Source: Isoetes taiwanensis
Taxonomy: Eukaryota; Streptophyta; Lycopodiopsida; Isoetales; Isoetaceae
Direction of reading: 5' to 3'
NCBI GenBank assembly: GCA_021234155.1
Contig: JAJEKV010000025.1
Span: 6,243,310 to 6,307,309 of the forward strand
Length of the DNA: 64,000 nt
This document shows, piece by piece, positions 47,530 through 57,194 of this stretch (position 1 is the stretch's first letter; the number at the start of each line of letters is the position of its first letter). The notes beneath the pieces are model-generated. The model was not told the DNA's origin. It did no database searches and worked only from the letters and a program-made list of their open reading frames with translations. The translations under genes were made by a program, and so were the position numbers.

Positions 47530-48440
47530 TCCTCACCCTACTATTCAACAGGCCATTGCGGGAAGGATGTCCCCGATAATGGACCACTAGCAGGGTAGTT
47601 TCCATCTATAAGGCAAGGGACCTAGACAACCCGACCAATGACAGAACAATTATGATTAGCTTCCTCTTTGCAAAATCAATGTCCAACATTCTGGAGCAAT
47701 AATTAACGATGTGGGTGGAGGAAGCAAAGGTGTGAGCCCTTGGGATGCTAGTGACCTGGAACAGGTTAAGACATCACACTATCAGCTCTAGGTGAACCCA
47801 ACACTTACAGGGGATCCATAGAGCTACTTGCGTACACATCTGTCACTGAAAAGTGCAGGTTGATAGCATTGCACAGGTGCACATCCTGCGAATTGAGACA
47901 TGTAGATGGGCTCGAGAGGCGCACGAGGACATCCTCTGTCGGTGTTGCTGCTAGGGTCTCATTGAAGAGAATGCCACATACTGCAACAACGTCCAACATT
48001 CAATCACATCCGAGCAGGCTACACTGAGTTGATTCTGCTTAACCAGCCACTTCATGTGCTGTTGAACACAACTTCAGTGGGTTTGTTAGGATCTTTGCTC
48101 TAAGACATCATGGATGCATGCACTCAGTATGTTCTTAAACGCGCCATTGAGAATATGTATCATAATGTATCATAGCGTGTCATTGTACAGCCTTTAGCAT
48201 ACCTATTACTGCCAAGGCATTTTCTCTCGAAAACCCTTCGGACGGGGGTAATCCTAGCAGTAATAAGCTTCTGTATCCTCTGTTTGCTTCCATAGGTCAA
48301 TTGGTCTCTACGAACGATAAAAATCAAATCAATTCAATTCAATTTATCTTAATTTCCAATATTAACAAGTCCTTCACTTTTGTTTTGGATTTTTAAATTA
48401 GTTTCAATGAAAAGAAAAATGAAAAAATTACGCAGTTCTT
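47530..48440. other. Decayed sequence after gag, nothing recognised
   Basis: Only short, interrupted frames. GC is somewhat higher at 47,560-48,060. It may be residual retroelement DNA, but no protease, RT or integrase motif could be seen. Confidence 0.4.
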
Positions 48441-48442
48441 AA

Positions 48443-48745
48443 GTATCTAGTATAGGTGCTTTTGCAGGATTACAAAAGTGGTACATTCTAACATGCTTTT
48501 ACCCTGAGGCATTAGTAGGAGCAAAAGAGACCCCAGACAAGGCAAAGTTAGAGCTTTTTAAAACATTAAAGTTTAATTTAGAAGATAAAGCACAAGAAGA
48601 GAATGCACCAGAATTTACCATGGAGGCCAAAATAGAAGTGTTGCAATCCAACATAGTTGGCTATGCTGAAATACCTGATGCCATTCACTCATGGAAAGCT
48701 CACCGCGATCAGCTTTATAAAAAACCAAAAGTTGCTCGATTCTAA
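48443..48745 (+). CDS. Unassigned coding-like exon
   Basis: The frame is open for 100 codons from 48,443 to a TAA at 48,743. A plausible 3' splice site (CTTTTGCAG) lies inside it at about 48,466. The protein is well mixed and acidic/amphipathic: WYILTCFYPEALVGAKETPD, KAKLELFKTLKFNLEDKAQ, then 'MEAKIEVLQSN' and 'DAIHSWKAHRDQLYKK'. There is no upstream Met, which fits an internal or terminal exon. I do not recognise the family. The composition resembles real protein more than neighbouring frames do. A retroelement-captured gene piece is also possible. Confidence 0.4.
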   Translation, partial: VSSIGAFAGLQKWYILTCFYPEALVGAKETPDKAKLELFKTLKFNLEDKAQEENAPEFTMEAKIEVLQSNIVGYAEIPDAIHSWKAHRDQLYKKPKVARF

Positions 48746-49025
48746 TATCTACCGAGTAAGATACACCAAAAATTGTCTGGTGTCGTCTTCTTCAACCTAA
48801 TTCGATATTTCTGAATCTAACATTCAGCTCTCACTCATTTAACAACTTACACCAATGCAGATTTTCAAAGTCATGCAAAAGTTGACACTTGTTTGTCTGC
48901 ACACTGCCTCTAGTATATTTAATTTTTCAAGTAGCAGTCGGGCCTTTTTAACATCTTTATTTTGTGTTCCGAATTGCCTCACACCATTTCCCACCATATT
49001 AAAGTCCTCTGGAGTTATCAAAGTC

Positions 49026-49105
<80 letters not shown>
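49026..49105. repeat. (GATA)20 microsatellite
   Basis: Uninterrupted array of about twenty GATA/TAGA units. It produces false open frames of repeating Ser-Ile-Tyr-Leu on the minus strand. Confidence 0.98.
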
Positions 49106-49575
49106 GAATTTCGTTTTGCAATAATGGTGGGGCCTCGAGGAACCCAACTGTTCCAGGTTGGACGACCCATTTTCTTACTTCCCATATAGTGATTGGAGAG
49201 GAACTGGCAGTTGTTGTAAACTTGCTCTAAGTGATAGCAACAAAACGCACGAAAGGAACCCACTAATGTGTTGTCATGGCAAATGGGAAAATAAATATAT
49301 ATGACCATCATATGAAAAGGGCAAAGTCTATGTTTAGATCTGGATTAATATTCTTTAAATTTCATGGTTATCTTGACTAGTAAACAAAGTCAAATGGTGA
49401 CTAGTAAATGGAAAATAACTTAGTTTCCATGGCATGTTTTGAAACCTAAAGAAGAAGAAGCAGCAAATGCCTATGGTGAAGGGCCAATGCAAGGGTTAGG
49501 AAAGTACCATATTTTTTGAAGGAGGAGCCTTGGAAAATGTCAAATAAGGGGTGCTTTTAATTTCAAGCAGTAGGG

Positions 49576-50150
49576 TTTTGGGGTATGAGGTTTGCCCATG
49601 GATCAAAATTCGATAACTAAGGAATGGCCAATTCCAGCCATTCTAAAGCATCTGCAAAAGCAGCTAGATCAACTAATTCTGTTGGACCAAAATTTCAAAC
49701 TGCTCCACCAAAGACTGCTTGCGTTGCAGACCCCTTTGAAGAATTGGGACCGAAAAGACCTGCCTGGCCGGGTTCGAAAGTGGAAAAAAAACCTAGCCAA
49801 ATGGAGCCTTGAAGCGGCTGCATTTTTACAGCCAAGTGCGTCCCAGGAATCCGGCAGTTCTAGCAAGTAAAAAACTTACCCTGACAGATCTGAACAATCG
49901 AGAATTAAATTTATATTCGATTGAATGCTTTGCAGGTATGCGCGGATGGGAATTTGCAAAAAATTAAAGGGCGACCCTCTAGATGCTCTGCATTCCAGGC
50001 TTTGCAATCTTTTGGAGGAGTCCAAGATTCTTGAGCTCAGTTTGGCTATCAATTGTTCCCAGCAGGAGCGCCGAAACCAGCGTTGGATGATGCCCTCGTC
50101 TGGATGTGCCCTCTTTGCAGTTTTATTTGCCTAGAATTTCTTGTATATAC
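49576..50150 (+). pseudogene. Coding relic with a DPF-like motif, family unknown
   Basis: One frame reads GMRFAHGSKFDN, an in-frame TAA, then MANSSHSKASAKAARSTNS, 'KFQTAPPKTACVADPFEELG' and PAWPGSKVEKKPSQ. It then shifts frame to EAAAFLQPSASQESGSSSK. The Ser/Ala/Pro-rich composition with a DPFEELG motif resembles linker regions of endocytic adaptor proteins, where DPF binds the AP2 ear, but this is only suggestive. At about 49,935-50,135 another interrupted stretch follows (GAPKPALDDALVWMCPLC). One stop and at least one frameshift suggest a broken gene copy rather than a live gene. Confidence 0.3.
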
Positions 50151-51120
50151 CCACACTTTTTCTCGCATGCTTTATAAGGCCTTGCCCTTTCTTTTCCAAC
50201 ATTCGAATGAAATTTTATGGTTGTTGTATTAGACTTTGTAATTGTCTCCAAAATGCTAGAATATCACCTAGGTTGGGCCTTGGAACTTAGATTTGCTAAT
50301 CAATCTTGTGTGTATATTTCAGATAGTAGTAACTAAGTAACTGGTTTGGTCGCTTTCCAGTATTGATTAAAATATTAAAATTTTTGGGTATGACAATTGG
50401 AGAATATAATAACCTATTGGGCCAACCATATATACTAGTAAATGTGTCAAAACACTAATCGCCACCGTTGGGGCAAATTTCGGGGTAGAGAAGGTTTGTT
50501 CCGATTGAAACTAAGAATTTCCGGTTGAGTTAGCGCATTGCAAGAAAAATTCCGGTAGATTTTTATGCATATCTGTATAAGAGTAATGCAAATTACCGAT
50601 TGGGAACTGAAAATATCCGGCTATTTGATAAAAGAGTAGGAAAATTTTCGATTGGGTTTAAAAACTTTGCCCAACACTGCTACATCATCTATTGTATGAG
50701 TTATACATCTTAAAAATGACTACACATTATAAATACATAGAAATTTCCCAACAATCATTTGAGAAGAACTCAAGTGAGAGTGTTGAGAATGCATGCAAAA
50801 ATTCGGAAAGGAAACACAATTGCAAGTAACAGTTTTCTTTAGATACATGAGGACGATAGTCTAGACTATGTGTTACTTTGCATGTGTGCCAGTTCAGAAT
50901 CCATGCTTTGAGGTGAATGCTTAGGAGCATTTTGACAATGCTTTGCTAATAAGTTGCCATTTCAAGGTTAATGTTTTGTTGTGCACGTAGAATTGCAGTG
51001 TTGAAATTGGGATTGGACAGTTGTTTTGTTTGATAGGGCTTGCTAAATATATGCTAGGGGACATGAAATGGTAGTATTGAAATTGGGATTGGGCAGATGT
51101 TGCTGTCATAGTAGCATGCC
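50150..51120. other. Non-coding DNA upstream of MPC1
   Basis: AT-rich sequence with no recognised coding content. Near 50,995-51,110 a TATTGAAATTGGGATTGG(A/G)CAG phrase is repeated about 72 bp apart. Confidence 0.45.
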
Positions 51121-51226
51121 AAAGTATATGCTTCTCAAAATAAACAAAGATTTGTGAGGAACTTACAAAATCAAAAGTATATGCGTCTCAAAATAAACTA
51201 AGATTTGTGAGGAACATATTTGCTTT
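51121..51226 (+). repeat. 53-bp tandem duplication in the MPC1 upstream region
   Basis: AAAGTATATGC-TCTCAAAATAAAC-AAGATTTGTGAGGAAC occurs at 51,121 and again at 51,174, with four differences. It ends about 115 bp before the MPC1 start codon and so lies in its promoter or 5' leader. Confidence 0.85.
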
Positions 51227-51341
51227 ATGATCCACAAAAAGACAACATAATTGCCAACCTGGATGCCTATCTGGCCTGCAGGAAGCTGGGCTTTTAAAAT
51301 GCTCAACCCGTTCGAGGTCATTTCTTGCTGCTGGATCTGCT

Positions 51342-53385
51342 ATGGCGTCTTTCAGGGCCTTCCTCAACAGCCCCGTCGGACCCAAGACTACACACTTCTG
51401 GGGTCCTGTCGCCAATTGGGGCTTCGTTGCTGCGGTACTTTTACATTCTTATCTAACGTTTTCTCAAACAAAAAAAAAAGGGGATTGCTTGATAGGTAGA
51501 GCTTTTGAGAAATGTAAATTGATCTCTTAGAAATCAGAACAGTATCGGTGTTTGTTCCCAGTAAATTAGTGAATCCCACCCTTCATCTCGAATTTCAGCT
51601 GTCAGAGATGTGCGAAGTTAGGGCTGGTTAACCTCTTTGATGAATCACTACGTTTCTAAAATCCTGGTTATGAATAGTGGAAACTGAAAGGTTTTGACCG
51701 ATATGAAGCCGAATGAACGCATTGAAAGAAATCCCAGTCGTCAGTATCTTGGATTACAGAGTCATCGTGACAGAAATCTCATTTTTCATCGAACAGTAAA
51801 TTGAGATATTCTTGATATTCTCATTTTGAACATACAATTTTGAATTATGAAGGAGAAAATTTGTTGTATCATGCTCAATGTCTGGAAAGTTTCTATTTTC
51901 CTAAGATCATTTCTTCTGGTGTCTTTTCTAGTGAATGGAATACAGTATTTATTATGTTAGAGGTAATGTGCCAGGGGAGGCATTTTGACCACAGGCTTTG
52001 CCAGTTCCAAGCGGGGAGAAATTGCCTGCCTGATTCGGGGCAGAGGCTATTTAGCTTAGAGCAACAGTAACGGGCATGGATCTCAGAAAAATTGTTGTGA
52101 TCCTCAAGAGCTGAAGAAGTCGTCATTATCACATGTAATCTGGGTCTGTAATTGGGTGAAATAACCCTGGCCTGAACGTTATGTAGTCTGGATTGAGTCA
52201 TTTCAGAAGTTTGTATGTATCATGCTCATATGGGAGTCTTGTGACCTGTTCATCTTTCAGGTAGTTTGTAAGAAAAAAAGCATTTCAAGTCAGAAGTGAA
52301 AGCTCCTTGGATTTTTTATTGAGTTCTTTCGTCGAGATTGCAATCCTGATCAGCTGACTTGTTGATGCTGAATTGCTTAAATGTGGCAAAAGATGGCATT
52401 GATTAAGGAGAAGCTTTAAGACTGCAGTGATTATTATAATACTTCATTGCCATTTTGCTTCCACAATTCATGTTATTTAACGTTCGAGATAAATACACAT
52501 TTATGCTGTCAAAGCTGTGATATGCTCATTGTTGTTTTCGTCTTATAGATCTTCTTCTTCTTGCAGGGACTCGTAGACCTGCAAAAACCTCCAGAGCTAG
52601 TCTCAGGCAATATGACTTCAGGTAATTATTTAGAAAAGTAAATTTCAAATCAATCTTTTCCATGCAATCTGAGATAAGGACATCTAAAATAAGCTAATTA
52701 TTGCGAGTTGTGAATCTGTCATTTAAAAAAAGTTAAGCATAATTTTTCTGGCAACTTTTGAATTCTAAAGTGTCTGTGTTTAAATCTATTGTCTTCTACT
52801 CATTACAATTTCCTCTGAACTAAAGGTGTTTAATATGGTAAGAAGCAATTGCAGGGAACATTCTTTGCTTGCTTTGCATCTTACAAGGCGTATATTGATG
52901 TATTTGCAACATATATAATATGCATCATGTGGTACCGGATTCTTTTTCAACAGGGCTATGTCATTCTAATACTGGCTCGGCCTTCATGTAGTAGGACTAG
53001 ATTTTGGCCTAGAACATAGAATGGCATTGTTTGTCTAAAGAATTGAATAGTGTTGGAGAATGTGCAAGAGGAGCTTATATGTTTTTGTTGTCCTAGCGAG
53101 GTATCACAAACTTAATTCTTTGCTGCAGCAATGTGCGTGTATTCAGCATTGTTCATGAGATTTGCATGGATGGTGCAGCCACGCAATTATCTATTGTTTG
53201 CTTGCCATGCATCTAATGAGAGTGTGCAGCTTTATCAACTCTCCCGAATTGTCAAGCATGAGTAAGTTGTGAACGTTGCCTTACACTTAAAAGAAGTTTA
53301 CTTAATCTGCTGTGACAACCCTTTATCCAGGTTATCTTCTGAAGAGGTGGAAAAGAAAGTCGAAGCTGCTGTTGATAAACAGTAG
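51342..53385 (+). CDS. MPC1: Mitochondrial pyruvate carrier subunit 1, four exons
   Basis: Predicted exons are 51342-51434, 52567-52621, 53129-53261 and 53331-53385, giving 336 bp and 111 residues. Exon 1 encodes [20 protein letters not shown] then [11 protein letters not shown]. Exon 2 encodes [18 protein letters not shown]. Exon 3 starts [20 protein letters not shown] and ends [11 protein letters not shown]. Exon 4 gives a charged tail, [18 protein letters not shown]. All introns are GT-AG with compatible phases (0, 1, 2). The last is only 69 bp, with donor GTAAGT overlapping an in-frame TAA that would end the protein 17 residues early if unspliced. Motifs match plant MPC1 throughout, including HFWGPxxNWGF and the [12 protein letters not shown] helix. 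MPC1 pairs with MPC2 in the inner mitochondrial membrane to import pyruvate. Length agrees with the family's usual 105-115 residues. No lesion is seen. Confidence 0.93.
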
Positions 53386-53399
53386 TTTTCTGGCAGTAA

Positions 53400-54180
53400 T
53401 CATTATATGCTTCTTGAAAATTGTGGCTGTGGCTGCAATTGAAGAAATTATAACCAGCAGAAACTATAACCAGCAGGTTTGCAACTCGCTTGGGATCAAA
53501 TTGTGGATATGTACCCATTTCATGGTATTTTCCATGCCATTCCTGTCTTATCTGAAATCAGCGTGGTTATGAATAACAAAGAAATGCATTGTTTACCATT
53601 ATGAATAAGAATAACAACTAGGTTGAGTGCAATTAGCATTTGATATGAAGATGTTAGTTCGTTATTCACCATCTCAATCATTCTTGCTGTGGCTATTCTT
53701 ACTGTGTTCAATGCTGATGTCTTTGATGGTTCACAAAATTCGATGACTTTGCTTGTAATTATTAACTTCAACGTCAATGAAAAATCTAAATATTGAATTT
53801 TCCACTTCCTACATGTAAACAATAATCTAACTTGTAATGCATGTTTGGCTCAGATTATGCCACTTTTTACCATTATTAAACGCTTGTTCAAATGTAAACC
53901 ACATGGTGCAGAGAATTTCAAATCCAAAAGCTTGAGGAAACTGAAAGTTTCTCTCTAAATGTGATAGAGTTGAAGCAGAAGGCAGGCATTTGATGGTTTA
54001 TGCAAAGCCTGTAAGAGCCTCACCTTGAGCCCCTCATATCTCACCCTCTAGATAGCCCGATCATTCCAACTTCGGTGGGGGTACTCGTCTTGATGGGAAT
54101 ACTGGCCAAAGGAATTCCATTGGGGCCAAGGACATGGTGGACAATCGTTCAAGAAGCGTGAAGGGCACCCTCACGATCAG
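53400..54180. other. MPC1 3' region and intergenic DNA
   Basis: AT-rich DNA following the MPC1 stop. The first few hundred bases probably include its 3' untranslated region, but no polyadenylation signal is decisive. No other gene seen. Confidence 0.45.
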
Positions 54181-54186
54181 TTTGGA

Positions 54187-54526
54187 GTGGCAATTCTGCC
54201 CGACGCCCCAGTCAACCTCGTTTTAGCGAATGGATCAGGAAGGATCTCCGACCAACCAGAGTCTCTGATACTCTTGCAATGTGTCCGACATTATGAAGAT
54301 TATCTCCAAGGACATGCTGGTGTCCGGGTATCATGCTGGGGAACGCATAGACAACAAGTTTATGGTGGAGATAGATCATGCTGAGCACATGAAGCATTTA
54401 GAAAACTTGGTGGCATTCTCCATTGTCGAGTTCTGGATGGGTCAGTATTTTGACTTCAATAGAATAGCGAGTTGGCTTGGTGCTCTTCTCCATAGGCATC
54501 AATTACATCATTTTGAAGTCAATTAA
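54187..54526 (+). pseudogene. Unassigned broken coding relic
   Basis: Two overlapping frames together look protein-like. One carries IRKDLRPTRVSDTLAM. The other runs from 54,281 as IISKDMLVSGYHAGERIDNK, then 'FMVEIDHAEHMKHLENLV' and FDFNRIASWLGALLHRHQ. Aromatic spacing and the 'IDNKFMVEID' segment recall RNA-recognition-like gag-associated domains of plant retroelements, but I cannot name a family. A frame change near 54,285 implies decay. Confidence 0.3.
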
Positions 54527-54989
54527 GTCCTTTGGCAATAATTCCTCATAATGTTTAATAACTAGGAGGATGTCATTAAGTTGGTCTCTAGGGGAGTTGA
54601 TACATAGGTGGCACGACAGTCATTTTTCAAAATTATTACCCATGCTTTTCTCTTTGTGTGCGTCCCCACAGCAATTATCACGATGCTCCCATCATATAAA
54701 AGCAGGAGGTTCCCTCACTTTAGCCCTCTTAACCAACGAGGCCCAGGTCCACGGCGGGATTCTTGATAAGGGGGAATCACCATAACATGATCATGGGTGC
54801 TTTTTCTTTTGACCTACCCAATTTCGCGACGCTCCAGCACTGGCTCAGCACCTATTTTTAGCATTTCTCGTGACGTGAAGGACGCCCTTCATCATTTTTT
54901 GAAGGGGTCCTTCATCGTGCTGCGGCGAAGTTTTTCGCGGCGAGGATTGATTGAGGTCACGTGGGGTCGAATCCGATCATTTAGATAAA

Positions 54990-56000
54990 GCTATATATGA
55001 AAATATCTGATTGGAAGCAAAGTCAGGCGGACCTTGAGCGTGATTTTCGGAAAGAAGTTGATGCTATTGCAAAACTAAAGAATGATGAAAGCGATTATCA
55101 CGAGAGCTTTTGGAGTCGGCGCCACGCAAATAGATTCTAAAGGGAAGAAACGATTAGGTCTTTGAAATTTAAATGTTGAAGGATGAAATAACATCTGTGA
55201 GGCATCAATGGCAAAAGTGGCATGCAAAGGCCAAGCATATTTCAAAGCCATGCATCAAGGCGGTGAAAGTACCAAAACTTCGGATGGAGTTGGGTATGGG
55301 TGTCTATTGTTTTACCTTTGCTAACTAGTGATGTATGTCAGGCATGTGGCCTTTGTTTTCCTCAAGAATATGACTTTTGTTAAAATAAACCAATGTGGAC
55401 ATAAATACCATGTCTTTTGCTTTTTCGATTGTCTTTGAAAACTATGCATTGTGTGGTTCCACTGTTGTGGAGAGGAATCCCAAACAATATTTTGCGGGGA
55501 GGCGGGATTCAAAAATTCAGCTGTTGTGATTGAAAGGACTCTAACTATGAAGATGAAGAAAAAGCGAACATGCTAGCATCTTTGAAGATAAGAAAGCGAA
55601 GGATGAAGTTGATAGAAGCACCACTTTGTACAATAAACCTTCAAATCTTGATTTCAAAGCGAAAGGGCTGCAAAAATTAAGAAAAGGAAGACAAGGGCCA
55701 GCAAAAAAAGACTTGAAACACATTTTCAAGTAAGTATTCTTGTTCAATGTATCTTCTAATGTTTTTGTTTTGTGCTAACTTCAATTCTATTTCAGCAGAG
55801 ATATTGACAAAGGCGAGTCTGTTAAATTTGCTCACATCTCCCATAAAAAGGTACACATTTAGTTTTAGTATTATAACTTCTCTTTAAGTTACATTAATTT
55901 TAAATTAATCTTGCAGACAAAGAAGACCCACAGCGACCTTTGGGCCGACTGAGACAAGAAGACCCTGCAAGAAACAAGCACGGAGCAACGAAAAAAATTG
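54990..56000 (+). CDS. Possible multi-exon gene of unknown function
   Basis: Three exon-like blocks join in a continuous frame. 55,558-55,729 (ends before GTAAGT) encodes KAKDEVDRSTTLYNKPSNLD and KKDLKHIF. 55,796-55,850 (after TTTCAG, before GTACAC) encodes NRDIDKGESVKFAHISHKK. 55,917-56,000 (after TTGCAG, before GTAAGT) encodes TKKTHSDLWAD and then stops. All splice sites are canonical and phases agree. Upstream, 54,998-55,140 holds a charged frame, KISDWKQSQADLERDFRKEV then ending at a stop, which might be an earlier exon or a broken piece. A further acceptor (CTGCAG) lies at 56,077. The predicted protein is Lys-rich and hydrophilic with no recognised domain. It may be a host gene, a captured fragment or a pseudogene. 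Confidence 0.35.
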
Positions 56001-56627
56001 GTAAGTCTAAAGCGAAAATTTGAATAGTAGTCCATGTTCAATTTAATTGTAGTTAATATTGAATTCTTGTTCTGCAGGAAATGTGTCTAACATTCTTTGT
56101 AAAAGCTTACTTTGAAGATGCAAGGATGGAGCATATAGAAGATCAAGATCTTTGAAGCAAAAGTAGATCTTTGGAGATGTAAAAAAGGGATCTTTGAAGA
56201 GGTGCTTCTTTGAGCAGTCTTGAACAGCCAAATTGGTGAAGTCTAGCGGATGTGTCGGGGAGGATAATGGAGCGGTCCCGAAGAAAAATCCTTCGGGTGG
56301 GACACTTTCGAATAATTATCTTGCTTTTAAAAGGCAAGACTTTACGGAATTTAGCGATCTTTCGGCATCTACCGGGCATCTTATCAGCATAGATCTACCA
56401 GACTTGTTTTCTTTTTAAAATTACGAGGATCTTGTATACATGCAACACAATTTTGTTCCATAGTGTTGACATGTTTTTTGTATATTTATGTAATAGCAAG
56501 GTTTACATATGAATATAAGTGATATGACTGCTCAAAGTTTTCGATGAATATAAGTTTTCATTAATATAAGTTTCCATGAATATAAGTTTTCAAACATTCA
56601 AACATATTTCATTATGACAACCAATTT

Positions 56628-57035
56628 GATCCAGCAATATGTTTACATATGATAGCAATTGCTTATGATTGCAATATGTTTACATATGATAGCAATTGTT
56701 TACATATGATAGCAATTGTTTATGATTGATAGCAATTGTTTATGATTGATAGCAATATATGTAATGATCCAGCAATATGTTTACATATGATAGCAATTGC
56801 TTATGATTGCAATATGTTTACATATGATAGAAATTGTTTACATATGATTGATAGCAATTGTTTACATATGATAGCAATTGTTTATGATTGATAGCAATAT
56901 GTTTACATATGATAGCAATATGATTGTTTACATATGATAGCAATATGATTGTTTATGATTGATAGCAATATGTTTATATATGATAGCAATATCATTGTTT
57001 ACATGTGATAGCAATATGATTGTTTATGATTGTTT
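56628..57035. repeat. AT-rich minisatellite with higher-order structure
   Basis: An array of about 20-bp units based on GATAGCAATATGTTTACATA and the variant GATAGCAATTGTTTATGATT. A 138-bp higher-order unit starting GATCCAGCAATATGTTTACA is seen at 56,628 and again at 56,766. The array ends near 57,035. Related but different repeats of ACAATTTACAAATTGGTTT follow at 57,115-57,190. Confidence 0.9.
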
Positions 57036-57194
57036 ACATATATAAGTTTTGTTTGGTTACATATTTGTTTTGTTTGGAGACACAAATGTGATCAATTGTG
57101 ACAACTTCAATATGATCCTACAAATTTACAAATTGGTTTACAATTTACAATATGGTTCACAATTTACAAATTGGTTTACAATTTACAGTTTGAA

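Noticed and set aside
48839-49311. Minus-strand frames of 95-102 codons with repeating Ser-Ile-Tyr-Leu
   Set aside because: They are the translation of the (GATA)20 microsatellite and carry no protein signal.
51342-51530. 62-codon frame as a complete small protein
   Set aside because: After VAA at 51,434 it runs into intron 1. The MPC1 similarity resumes in exon 2 at 52,567.
53312-53572. Plus-strand 86-codon frame over MPC1 exon 4
   Set aside because: It is a different frame from the spliced MPC1 tail. Its only resemblance to other MPC1 tails (GYL) is coincidental, and it fails the exon 3 phase.
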